In this document: positions 35,016 through 43,299 of the stretch, one piece after another | Numbering within the stretch: the stretch's first letter is position 1 | How the letters are laid out: each line of letters starts with the position of its first letter | Source of the DNA: Marimonas arenosa | GTDB taxonomy: Bacteria > Pseudomonadota > Alphaproteobacteria > Rhodobacterales > Rhodobacteraceae | Direction: 5' to 3' | DNA: 64,000 nucleotides | Assembly (NCBI RefSeq): GCF_030848945.1 | Contig: NZ_JANHAX010000008.1 | Location: 62,001 to 126,000 of the forward strand | Notes under the pieces: generated by a model | Seen by the model: the letters and a program-made list of their open reading frames with translations, nothing else | Databases searched by the model: none | Told to the model about the DNA's origin: nothing | Position numbers and translations under genes: made by a program

Positions 35016-36548
35016 ATGACCGAAAGAACGACCCTCAGCCAGCTATTGGCCTCGGCTCCGGCCGGCAATGCCGCACTCACCGCGCCGGACCGTCCCGACC
35101 TGAGCTACGAGGCCTTGGCGCGTTTCGTTGAGGCCACCGGCGGCAAACTCCGGGCGGCAGGCGTTGGCCGCGCCGACAAGGTGGCAATCGTGTTGCCGAA
35201 CGGGCCGGAAATGGCTTCGGCTTTCCTGGCTGTCGCCAATGCTGCCGTAGCGGCGCCGCTGAACCCGAACTACAAGAAGGACGAATTTTCCTTCTACATG
35301 GACGACCTCAGCGCCGGGCTTCTGATCTGCGACGACGCCGAAGGCCCAGCCGCTCAGGCGGCGAAAGATCTGGGTATCCGGGTTGCCGTCGCGTCCACCG
35401 GCCAAAACGATCCGGCGGGTAAATTCGCATTGAACATTGATGACGGCGATGGCGTCTGCCCGCTGAGCGAGGCGCAGCCTGACGACCCTTGTCTTGTGCT
35501 CCACACCTCGGGGACCACCTCGAGGCCCAAGATCGTGCCGTTGTCGCAACTCAACGTCGCCACGTCCGCGCAGAATATTGCCAGCACGCTGGCGCTGACC
35601 GAAGCGGATGTCTGCATGAACATCATGCCGCTTTTCCACATTCACGGTCTGATTGCGGCGGTGTCGGCGACTATGGCGGCAGGCGCGCAGATCTATTGTA
35701 CCCCAGGATTCAACGCGCTGAAGGTCTTTGCCTGGATCGAGGATTGCGAGCCGAGTTGGTACACGGCGGTGCCGACCATGCATCAGGCCATTCTCGGACG
35801 GGCCGCGCGCAATTCCGAAATCGTTGCGAAAACCAAGCTGCGTTTCATCCGGTCGTCTTCGTCGTCGCTGCCGCCGACGGTGATGGCCGAACTGGAAGAA
35901 ACCTTTGGCTGCCCGGTGGTCGAGGCCTATGGCATGACCGAAGCCACGCACCAGATGGCATCGAATCCGATTGCGCGCGGCGAACAGGTGCCCGGCTCAG
36001 TCGGCAAGGCGGCCGGGCCCAAGGTGTCGATCCACACCCGCGACGGGCTCACCACCGAGGCCGACGCAATTGGCGAGATCTGTATCTCGGGGGCCAATGT
36101 GACGGCAGGCTATGAAAGCAACCCCAAGGCCAATGAGGAAAATTTCTTCATGGACGGCGACGAACGCTGGTTCCGCACCGGCGACCAGGGTCGGTTCGAT
36201 ACCGAGGGATACCTCTATATAACCGGGCGGCTGAAGGAGATCATCAACCGCGGCGGCGAGAAGATTTCCCCGCGCGAGGTCGACGAGGTGCTGATGGAGC
36301 ACCCGGCGGTGAACCAGGCTGTCACCTTTGCCGTCAAGCATCCGCAACTGGGCGAAGACGTCGCAGCGGCGGTCGTGCTGAATGACGGCGCAGACGCCGA
36401 TGCAGGTGACATTCGCAGCTTTGTCGCGGAAAAGCTGGCAGGCTTCAAGGTGCCGCGCAAGGTTCTGATATTGGACGAGATTCCCAAGGGTGCGACGGGC
36501 AAGCTGCAACGGATCGGGCTGGCCAAGGTCTTGGGGCTGGAGGACTGA
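35016..36548 (+). CDS. AMP-forming acyl-CoA ligase, oxalyl-CoA synthetase (Pcs60/AAE3)-like
   Basis: 510 residues of the ANL adenylating superfamily. Motifs: P-loop LHTSGTTSRPKIVPLS, MPLFHIHGLIA, RSSSSSLPPTVMAELEETFG, EAYGMTEATHQMASNP, TGDQGRFDTEGYLYITGRLKEIINRGGEKISP and the C-terminal lysine in GATGKLQR. The RSSSSSLPP and MTEATHQM forms closely resemble yeast Pcs60 and plant AAE3, which activate oxalate. Oxalate or a similar short dicarboxylate is therefore the best guess. A GGAAGAA site precedes the ATG. It is co-oriented with the FadR-type regulator and with the reductase gene, which starts 3 nt after its stop. Confidence 0.8.
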   Translation: MTERTTLSQLLASAPAGNAALTAPDRPDLSYEALARFVEATGGKLRAAGVGRADKVAIVLPNGPEMASAFLAVANAAVAAPLNPNYKKDEFSFYMDDLSAGLLICDDAEGPAAQAAKDLGIRVAVASTGQNDPAGKFALNIDDGDGVCPLSEAQPDDPCLVLHTSGTTSRPKIVPLSQLNVATSAQNIASTLALTEADVCMNIMPLFHIHGLIAAVSATMAAGAQIYCTPGFNALKVFAWIEDCEPSWYTAVPTMHQAILGRAARNSEIVAKTKLRFIRSSSSSLPPTVMAELEETFGCPVVEAYGMTEATHQMASNPIARGEQVPGSVGKAAGPKVSIHTRDGLTTEADAIGEICISGANVTAGYESNPKANEENFFMDGDERWFRTGDQGRFDTEGYLYITGRLKEIINRGGEKISPREVDEVLMEHPAVNQAVTFAVKHPQLGEDVAAAVVLNDGADADAGDIRSFVAEKLAGFKVPRKVLILDEIPKGATGKLQRIGLAKVLGLED

Positions 36549-36551
36549 ACA

Positions 36552-37589
36552 ATGACCAAGATTTGTATCTTCGGAGCCGGGGCGATTGGCGGCATGATGG
36601 CGCACGCACTGCACAAGGCGGGGGCCGAGGTCAGCCTTGTCGCACGAGGTCCGCATCTGGCAGCCATTCAGGAAAAAGGCCTGACCTTCATCAAGGACGG
36701 GGTCAGCGAAACCATCGATGTGAAAGCCAGCGACAACCCGGCTGACTTGGGTGTGCAGGATTATGTGATCATCACCTTGAAAGCGCATTCGGTGCCGCCC
36801 ATCGTCGACCAGTTCGCACCGCTTCTGGGGCCGGACACGGCGATCGTTTCGGCGGTGAACGGGGTGCCGTGGTGGTACTTCCACAAGGCCAATTCCGGTA
36901 CCGATCTGGACGAGAAGCCGGTTGAAACGACGGATCCGGGCGGCGCCCAGTGGTATGCTTTTGGGCCCGAACGGGCCATTGGCTGCGTCGTCTACCCAGC
37001 CTGCGAAGTGACTGAACCCGGCGTGGTGCTGCACCGCTCGGGCGACCGTTTCACCCTCGGCGAGCCATCTGGCGAGCGGACCGAGCGGGCCATGGCCCTG
37101 TCGCGCCTTCTGAGCGCGGGTGGGTTGCGCGCCCCGGTCAAGCCGCGGATCCGCGACGAGCTATGGATCAAGCTGTGGGGTAATTGTTCGTTCAACCCGG
37201 TCTCGGCGCTGACTGGCGCGAGCCTTGACCTGATCGGGGCGGATGCGGCCTGTCGCACGGTGATCCGGGAAATGATGACCGAGGCACGTCAAGTCGGCGA
37301 GGCGATCGGCGCCCGCTTCACCGTCGGCATCGAACGGCGCATTCAGGGTGGTGCCGATATCATCGGGCACAAGCCTTCGACGCGGCATGATGTCGAGGCC
37401 GGGCGGCCGATGGAGCTTGACGCGCTGGTGGCGTCGGTTCAGGAACTCGCGCGGCGTTTGGACATCCCGACCCCCACGCTGGATACGGTTTCGGCACTGG
37501 TGCGGATGCAGGGGCAGGTCATGGGGCTCTACCATCGCCGCCCAGATCTGGAGGCGATCATCGCAGGAGAATATCAGCCGGCCGACTGA
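36552..37589 (+). CDS. Ketopantoate reductase (ApbA/PanE) family dehydrogenase
   Basis: 345 residues. The N-terminal Rossmann domain has CIFGAGAIGGMMAHAL; the C-terminal helical domain has the catalytic Lys in DELWIKLWGNCSFNPVSALTG. This is the 2-dehydropantoate 2-reductase fold, which reduces 2-oxo acids with NADPH. It lies 3 nt after the ligase gene and is probably co-translated, so a catabolic role on a hydroxy/oxo acid linked to the TTT transporter is more likely than pantothenate synthesis. At 345 residues it is longer than E. coli PanE, as usual for the catabolic-context paralogues. Confidence 0.82.
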   Translation: MTKICIFGAGAIGGMMAHALHKAGAEVSLVARGPHLAAIQEKGLTFIKDGVSETIDVKASDNPADLGVQDYVIITLKAHSVPPIVDQFAPLLGPDTAIVSAVNGVPWWYFHKANSGTDLDEKPVETTDPGGAQWYAFGPERAIGCVVYPACEVTEPGVVLHRSGDRFTLGEPSGERTERAMALSRLLSAGGLRAPVKPRIRDELWIKLWGNCSFNPVSALTGASLDLIGADAACRTVIREMMTEARQVGEAIGARFTVGIERRIQGGADIIGHKPSTRHDVEAGRPMELDALVASVQELARRLDIPTPTLDTVSALVRMQGQVMGLYHRRPDLEAIIAGEYQPAD

Positions 37590-38207
37590 TCCACCGGCGC
37601 GAAAGCAATCTCGCGAACAGCGACACAAGCAAGAGGCGTTTGTTGCGACGTTACGGCCGCGCATATGTTGTCGGGCAAGAGATGGAGCCGGTAAGCGTTT
37701 GTCAAAATGCCGTCTGATGCATGGGTATGAAGTCAGTCAAGCGGCTTCCACGCTCGTAATAAAACCCGGCCCGCGGTTGTCGAATACGCCAAGACAAATT
37801 GTTGGCTTCCCGGAAAACTTCCGGAGCCATTCACGAATGGCAACCAATGATCGCACAGAGCCTGAGGCTGCTGCCCGCCGCGCCATCCGGACAGGTCTGG
37901 TAACAGCCGAAAACTGGCCGCCGCAATATTGGGGGTGAGAGGCGGCTTGGCGGGACAAGGCGAGCTTTCGACATGCGCGATTATTTACGGTGACTTGCCG
38001 GTTTTTGCCACCACAGTGAAAGCTAGTACGACATGGCCGGATCTTTGCTGGACGCATTCGAATCAACACGTAGGTCAGAAAAACGTTGATCAGCCAACCT
38101 CCGTCAAGGCAGTCATCGGATCCGGAGCCTTTCATCTAGCCTGGCTATCCGGGGGTTTGGCATCTGTCCGGGCGGGCGGAGGCCCAAGGTCTAGTCGCCT
38201 GGCCGAG
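37590..38207. other. Gene-poor region (618 bp)
   Basis: It separates the ligase-reductase genes from the end of the dgo operon. One short plus-strand frame (37837-37938) has protein-like composition and is listed separately. No terminator with a T-tract, repeat or RNA gene was recognised. Confidence 0.4.
37837..37938 (+). CDS. Possible 33-residue protein
   Basis: ATG at 37837, with GGAG 10 nt upstream, opens a short frame reading MATNDRTEPEAAARRAIRTG and ending with WPPQYWG. Composition is protein-like (acidic, then aromatic-rich end), and the surrounding 600 bp otherwise hold no gene. I do not recognise it; it could also be the decayed 3' end of a larger gene. Confidence 0.25.
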   Translation: MATNDRTEPEAAARRAIRTGLVTAENWPPQYWG

Positions 38208-38819
38208 CTATTCCAACCCAGCCGATGCAGCATCATAGGCTTTTACCAGTGCGTTGGCCCTCTCCTTGACCTCGTCTGCCGTCTGGCCCGGCCGATACAG
38301 CGAGGTTCCGATGCCGAAACCAGCTGCGCCGGCATTCAGGTAAGCCGAGAAATTCGCGGGTCCGACCCCGCCAACCATCAAGAGTTCCGTTTCCTCGGGC
38401 AACACGGCCCGAATTGCCTTGAGCCCCTCGGTGCCGAGAATGAACGAAGGGAACAGTTTCAGTGTGGTCGCTCCGGCCCGAAGGGCCGTGACGCACTCGC
38501 TCGGTGTCAGTGCGCCTGGAATGCTCTGCATCCCCAACCGGATCGTTTCACGGATTACGTCGACATCGGCGTTGGGAGACACGATCATCTTCCCGCCTGC
38601 ATCAGCCACACGGGCCACGGCCGCCGCATCCAAAACCGTTCCCGCGCCGATCAGGGCGCCTGTCTGCATTTTCGCGAGGCGCTCGATACTATCGAAAGCT
38701 CTCGGCGAATTTAGTGGCACCTCAATGCGGTCGATCCCTGAATTGACAAGCGCTTCCGCGACACCTGCGACTTCGTCTGGGGTGATGCCACGCAGTATGG
38801 CGATCAGATTACGAGTCAT
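38208..38819 (-). CDS. dgoA: 2-Dehydro-3-deoxy-6-phosphogalactonate aldolase
   Basis: 203 residues of the KDPG/KDPGal aldolase family, a class I aldolase that splits KDPGal to pyruvate and glyceraldehyde-3-phosphate. The Schiff-base lysine is in TTLKLFPS, the phosphate-binding loop in MVGGVGPANFSAYL, and the family Glu in IDRIEVPLNSP. The PLNSP form and the absence of the KDPG-type PVxR motif favour KDPGal. Start MTRNLIAILRG overlaps the stop of the kinase gene by 4 bp (ATGA), so it is translated with dgoK. It is the last gene of its operon. Confidence 0.88.
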   Translation of the reverse strand: MTRNLIAILRGITPDEVAGVAEALVNSGIDRIEVPLNSPRAFDSIERLAKMQTGALIGAGTVLDAAAVARVADAGGKMIVSPNADVDVIRETIRLGMQSIPGALTPSECVTALRAGATTLKLFPSFILGTEGLKAIRAVLPEETELLMVGGVGPANFSAYLNAGAAGFGIGTSLYRPGQTADEVKERANALVKAYDAASAGLE

Positions 38820-39724
38820 GTCCTGTCCCCTTTCATTGTCGAGCGTGCCGCGCACAACCCGAGTAGCGTGGCCTTTTTCGCTTCAACCACCGAAGGCTCG
38901 ATGCCAATGAGCTTGAACGCGTCTCGATAGATGATGGCCAGCGGCTCATCTCCGATGATCGTGATGGGCGCATCGGCGGCTGCGACTCCTGCTGCCGCGA
39001 ATTCGGCGCCGACAAGCATGCCAGACAACCGGGCTCGCGCAACCCCGGGCGCCGTGTCGGCCAAAAGAGCTTGCGCCCGGATTGAAAAAAAGTTGGCCCA
39101 AAGTGACGCAGGATTAGCCAGTGTTGCGCGGAACTCAAAGATGAAAGCCTCGGTGTCCCAACCAGTGTCAGTGATCGAATGGCGCAGTACCGAGCCTTTC
39201 GACATCAGCTCGAACACCTCCCCAGTCATGAATGTTTGAAAACCCTGCACTATGCCGGTGTTGAGATGAACCCATTTCGAATGAGTGCCGGGCAGGCAAA
39301 CAATACCGCTGTATCCCGGTTGTTCCAGAACAAGACCGGCGATTTGGGTTTCTTCCCCACGCATGACGTCCGGCGGGTTAGCCTGGCACAGTCCCGGCAG
39401 GATGCGAACTTCGATCCTGCCGTCTCTCACGGGTGCATTCACGGCAGCCCCCGGACTCCCTGGCGCCGTCGGAGTCGCCATGTAGGGCGTTTCGATCCAG
39501 CCCTGCCTGGCGCCGACCATTCCGCAAACCAGAACCTCTACATTTTCCCGCCCGGCGAGCCAAGGTTCGATGAGCTCCAGCAAAGCGGGTTCGAAGTCGG
39601 CGGGCCGCAATTTTCCCATGCCGCGGTCGGATTTCAATTCGGCGACTACCGTTGCGCCCGACATCATCCAAGCGCGTAGATACGTCGTGCCCCAATCTGC
39701 CGCGATCCAGAAATCCGCGTCCAT
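38816..39724 (-). CDS. dgoK: 2-Dehydro-3-deoxygalactonokinase
   Basis: 302 residues. It phosphorylates 2-keto-3-deoxygalactonate at C6, the step before DgoA. The ATP/phosphate motif IAADWGTTYLRAWMM is at the N-terminus; GMVGARQGWIETPY and LPGTHSKWVHL are the conserved DgoK motifs, and GGEV/GDEP segments close the site. Start MDADFWIAADWG is directly before the fold; the frame extends 183 nt upstream into the dehydrogenase gene. It lies 10 bp after the dehydrogenase stop and is coupled to dgoA. Confidence 0.9.
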   Translation of the reverse strand: MDADFWIAADWGTTYLRAWMMSGATVVAELKSDRGMGKLRPADFEPALLELIEPWLAGRENVEVLVCGMVGARQGWIETPYMATPTAPGSPGAAVNAPVRDGRIEVRILPGLCQANPPDVMRGEETQIAGLVLEQPGYSGIVCLPGTHSKWVHLNTGIVQGFQTFMTGEVFELMSKGSVLRHSITDTGWDTEAFIFEFRATLANPASLWANFFSIRAQALLADTAPGVARARLSGMLVGAEFAAAGVAAADAPITIIGDEPLAIIYRDAFKLIGIEPSVVEAKKATLLGLCAARSTMKGDRT

Positions 39725-39734
39725 GGCCAACGGT

Positions 39735-41249
39735 TTACCGCAGGTCGCCGGGCAGCAGGTCATCAGGCATGTTCTGGTAACACACCGGGCGCAGGAAGCG
39801 GCGGATTGAAAGGGTGCCGACCGAGGTGGCGCCGAAGTTTGTCGAGGCCGGATAGGGCCCGCCATGGACCATGGCGTCGCAGACCTCGACTCCGGTAGGA
39901 TAGCCATTGGCCAACACGCGGCCTGCCTTGCGCTCCAGAATCGGCATCAGGCTTTGCGCCATGTCAGAATCGGCGGAATCCATATGCAGGGTGCAGGTCA
40001 ACTGGCCTTGAAGGCTTTGGGCCACCGTAAGCATTTCCGCCTCATCGGTCACCCGGACGATCAGGCCGAGCGGGCCGAACACCTCTTCCCCCAGTATCTC
40101 GTTGGCCAACCATTCCTTGCCGGTGGTGGCAAACAGATAGGGCGTGGCATTGCGCAGGTCGCAGACCGAGGTCAGAACCTCTCGCACCCCGGTGGTGCCC
40201 GCCACACGGTCGCGCCCACCACGATAAGCCGCCGCGATTCCGTCGGTCAGCATGGTCTGGGCGCCAACGGGTTCCAGCGCTTTAGTTACCGCCTCTATGA
40301 AAGCGTCCGCCTCAGCGCCGTCGATCACAACGGCGATGCCAGGATTGGTGCAAAACTGTCCCGCGCCCATGGTCAGCGATCCGGCCCAGCCGTCGGCGAT
40401 GGCTCCGCCGCGCACCTTCAGTGCTTCGGGCAGCAGGAACATCGGATTGACCGACCCCAATTCGCCGAAGAACGGAATCGGGTTATCACGCTGCGCACAT
40501 AGGTCAAACAGAGCCCGTCCACCCGCAAGGCTACCGGTGAAGCCAACGGCGTTGATCAGCGGGTGCTGCACCAGCGCCTGACCGACATCGCGTTTGCCTC
40601 CCTGGATCAGGCTGAAAACACCTGGAGGAACACCGCATGTCGCAATTGCCGAATGGATAGCCTCGGCCACGATTTCGCCGGTGCCGGGGTGGGCGCTGTG
40701 TCCCTTGACCACAACCGGGCAGCCCGCGGCCAATGCCGCCGCCGTGTCCCCGCCTGCCGTCGAGAAGGCCAGCGGAAAGTTTGATGCACCGAACACCGCA
40801 ACGGGGCCGATCGGACGCTGGACCATCTTGATGTCCGGGCGCGGCAAAGGCCGACGGTCCGGTTGGGCCTCGTCGTGGCGTCGATCAAGGTAGTCACCGG
40901 TAAGGATGTGGCTGGCGAACAGGCGAAGCTGACCCGTTGTGCGCCCGCGTTCACCTTCGAGCCGCGCATCGGGGAGTCCGGTTTCCGAGGTGCCGATTTC
41001 AGTGATTGCATCACGCCGTGCCTCGATCTCGTCGGCAATTGCATTCAGGAAAGCCGCACGGTCCTCGCGCGACGAATAACCGAAGCTCCAGAATGCCTCC
41101 TCGGCGGATTTGCAGGCGCGGTTCACCAGATCGGGCGTACCGACCGAAAACTCATTCGCCGGCCCATGCGCCGGTTCTGATGTGAATTTGTTCTCGCCTG
41201 CGACCCAGTCGCCCGCGATTAGGTGTTTGCCATGAGGCGTGAAGATCAT
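39735..41249 (-). CDS. alpha-Ketoglutarate semialdehyde (2,5-dioxovalerate) dehydrogenase-like ALDH
   Basis: 504 residues of the aldehyde dehydrogenase superfamily. The catalytic Cys is in GAGQFCTNPG and the general-base Glu in PFFGELGSVNP; the NAD-binding segment is VFGASNFPLAFSTAGGDTA. The FGELGSVNP and QFCTNPG forms are typical of the KGSADH type III group, which oxidises alpha-ketoglutarate semialdehyde from pentonates or hexarates. GGGAG precedes the ATG. It is first in an operon with dgoK and dgoA, which is odd because the two serve different branches: one gives 2-oxoglutarate, the other pyruvate and glyceraldehyde-3-phosphate. The locus may handle more than one sugar acid. Confidence 0.83.
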   Translation of the reverse strand: MIFTPHGKHLIAGDWVAGENKFTSEPAHGPANEFSVGTPDLVNRACKSAEEAFWSFGYSSREDRAAFLNAIADEIEARRDAITEIGTSETGLPDARLEGERGRTTGQLRLFASHILTGDYLDRRHDEAQPDRRPLPRPDIKMVQRPIGPVAVFGASNFPLAFSTAGGDTAAALAAGCPVVVKGHSAHPGTGEIVAEAIHSAIATCGVPPGVFSLIQGGKRDVGQALVQHPLINAVGFTGSLAGGRALFDLCAQRDNPIPFFGELGSVNPMFLLPEALKVRGGAIADGWAGSLTMGAGQFCTNPGIAVVIDGAEADAFIEAVTKALEPVGAQTMLTDGIAAAYRGGRDRVAGTTGVREVLTSVCDLRNATPYLFATTGKEWLANEILGEEVFGPLGLIVRVTDEAEMLTVAQSLQGQLTCTLHMDSADSDMAQSLMPILERKAGRVLANGYPTGVEVCDAMVHGGPYPASTNFGATSVGTLSIRRFLRPVCYQNMPDDLLPGDLR

Positions 41250-41334
41250 GCTCCCGTTCTCCAGTTTTTCAGCCCGTGATCGCTGGGCCCTTCCTGGCTG
41301 GTGCGATCGACAAATGGCTTGACTCAATGTGGTT

Positions 41335-41344
41335 TGGTATACCA
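41335..41344. promoter_or_regulatory. TGGTATACCA palindrome, likely FadR-type operator
   Basis: A perfect 10-bp palindrome matching the FCD/GntR-family consensus TGGTnnnACCA pattern. It lies 86 bp from the dehydrogenase start and 72 bp from the regulator start, in the shared divergent control region 41250-41415. A near-palindrome around CTTAAG lies just to the right. Confidence 0.55.
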
Positions 41345-41415
41345 TTACCTTAAGTAATATTGTAGTAGTAATGCAAAGTTGGTCCTGCATTTATTTACTG
41401 CAAAATGGGGGTCAC

Positions 41416-42171
41416 ATGCGTATCAGCCGCTCATTTGGCCGGAGGAACATCCACCAGCAGATCGTGCGTGAGCTGGCCATGCGGATTCTTTCTGGTCGCG
41501 TCGCACCGGGCGAGCTGCTGCCCAATGAAGATGTCGCGTCCTCCGAAATGGATGTCAGCCGCACAGTCTATCGCGAAGCGATTAAAGTCCTCACCGCAAA
41601 AGGGCTTCTGGTATCGCGTCCCAAGGTTGGAACGCGGGTGCGTGATCGAACCAGCTGGAATATCCTCGACCCTGAGATCATCGCCTGGCGATCCGAAACC
41701 GAAACCACCCGGCAATTCGTCGAGGAGCTGTTCGAGTTCCGCCAGATCATTGAGCCGGAAGCGGCGCGACTGGCCGCAGAAAATGCCGGCCCGCAAGACA
41801 TCCGTCGGATTCGCGCCGCGGTGCGTCGTATGGCGGAGACGAATGCGTCAACCAGCGAAAACTTCGAAGCCGACCTTGCCTTTCACACTGGAGTTCTGCG
41901 GGCCTCCGGGAACGAACTGCTCGCCTCTCTGGGTCACGTGGTAGAGGCATTGCTGTTGAAAAGTTTCGAACTCTCGTCACATCGGGCCGGTGCGCGAGAA
42001 GAGTCCGTGCCGTTTCACATGGAGGTCGTGACTCAGATTGAAAAAGGTGACAGCAGGAAGGCAAGAGAAACAATGATCGAGCTTCTGAAAAGTGCGCGAG
42101 CCGACCTCGATGCCGTGCTGGCGCGTGAAGGAGCCGATCAGGAAGCGGCAAACTGGGAGAAAGCACATTGA
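41416..42171 (+). CDS. FadR-type GntR regulator of the sugar-acid locus
   Basis: 251 residues. Winged helix-turn-helix at about 10-75 (IVRELAMRILSGRVAPGELLP, DVSRTVYREAIKVLTAKGLL), then an FCD domain (FRQIIEPEAARLAAENAG, FEADLAFHTGVLRASGN) with metal-type Asp/His residues. It resembles DgoR, the galactonate repressor. Start at MRISRSFG follows GGGGG 5 nt upstream. It is divergent from the dehydrogenase-dgoK-dgoA operon and upstream of the ABC importer, with a TGGTATACCA palindrome between. Confidence 0.85.
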   Translation: MRISRSFGRRNIHQQIVRELAMRILSGRVAPGELLPNEDVASSEMDVSRTVYREAIKVLTAKGLLVSRPKVGTRVRDRTSWNILDPEIIAWRSETETTRQFVEELFEFRQIIEPEAARLAAENAGPQDIRRIRAAVRRMAETNASTSENFEADLAFHTGVLRASGNELLASLGHVVEALLLKSFELSSHRAGAREESVPFHMEVVTQIEKGDSRKARETMIELLKSARADLDAVLAREGADQEAANWEKAH

Positions 42172-42257
42172 ACGCGGGCGCAAGGGGCCGAACTCTGGTC
42201 CCGAAACGCGCCGGACGTTTGCATAGCTAACCAAATTCAACATCAAAGGAGGAGAGA

Positions 42258-43265
42258 ATGTTGAAGAAAGCACTTATGGGAGCGACACTACTTGCGGCCA
42301 CGTTGAACGGGGGACTCGCCCTTGCAGACACGTCGGCAAAACGTATTGCGCTGTCGAATAACTACGCCGGGAATTCGTGGCGGCAGGCGATGCTGGCCAG
42401 TTGGGACAAGGTGACCAGCCAGGCGGTTGCTGACGGCGTGGTGGCAGAAGCCCCCGCGTTCACCACGGCTGAAAACCAGGTGACCGAACAGGCTGCGCAG
42501 ATCCAGAACATGATCCTGCAAGGCTACGACGCCATCGTGATCAACGCCGCGTCGCCGGACGCGCTGAACGGTGCCGTCAAGCAGGCCTGTGACGCGGGCA
42601 TCGTCGTGGTGTCGTTTGACGGCATCGTGACCGAGCCCTGCGCCTATCGGATTGCGGTGGACTTCAAGGCCATGGGTAAAGTTGAGGTGGAATATCTGGC
42701 AACCCGGCTTGACGGAGGCAACCTCCTGGAAATCCGTGGCCTGGCTGGTGTTTTTGTCGATGACGAAATCAGCGCCGGGATCCACGAGGGCGTAGAAGAG
42801 AATCCGCAGTTCGAAATTGTCGGTTCGGTGCACGGCGATTGGGCCCAGGACGTGGCACAGAAGGCTGTGGCGGGCATTTTGCCGTCGTTGCCCGAGATCG
42901 CCGCAGTCGTCACCCAAGGCGGTGACGGCTATGGAGCCGCTCAGGCTTTCGCCGCGGCTGGCCGCCCCACGCCGCTGATCGTTATGGGCAACCGCTATGA
43001 CGAAATGCTGTGGTGGAAAGAGCAGAAAGACGCCAACGGCTACGCAACGATGTCGGTTTCGATCGCGCCAGGCGTGGGCACTTTGGCCTTCTGGGTCGCG
43101 CAGATGATCCTGGACGGAAAGCAAGTTCCGCAGGATCTGACTGTGCCCTTCCTGACCATCACCCAGGACACGCTGGAGGAAAGCCTCGCGAATACACAGC
43201 CCGGCGGCGTTGCCAACGTGGAATACTCTCTGGAAGATGCAATGGCGGTTGTAACCGGCGAGTAA
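42258..43265 (+). CDS. Sugar ABC transporter periplasmic binding protein
   Basis: 335 residues, type-1 periplasmic binding protein of the ribose/galactose (CUT2) class. Signal peptide at 1-24 (LMGATLLAATLNGGLALAD). The core has IALSNNYAGNSWRQAMLASW, QIQNMILQGYDAIVINAAS, GIVVVSFDGIVT and AAVVTQGGDGYGAAQAF. AAAGGAGGAGAG lies immediately before the ATG, a very strong site fitting high expression. The ligand is a sugar or sugar acid; the locus suggests an aldonate or lactone. Confidence 0.9.
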   Translation: MLKKALMGATLLAATLNGGLALADTSAKRIALSNNYAGNSWRQAMLASWDKVTSQAVADGVVAEAPAFTTAENQVTEQAAQIQNMILQGYDAIVINAASPDALNGAVKQACDAGIVVVSFDGIVTEPCAYRIAVDFKAMGKVEVEYLATRLDGGNLLEIRGLAGVFVDDEISAGIHEGVEENPQFEIVGSVHGDWAQDVAQKAVAGILPSLPEIAAVVTQGGDGYGAAQAFAAAGRPTPLIVMGNRYDEMLWWKEQKDANGYATMSVSIAPGVGTLAFWVAQMILDGKQVPQDLTVPFLTITQDTLEESLANTQPGGVANVEYSLEDAMAVVTGE

Positions 43266-43299
43266 GGCGGTCTGACAGAACGCGACAGGGGCAAGGCAG

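Noticed and set aside
37929..38714. 261-codon plus-strand frame opposite dgoA
   Set aside because: Antisense to the aldolase; no start signal and atypical composition.
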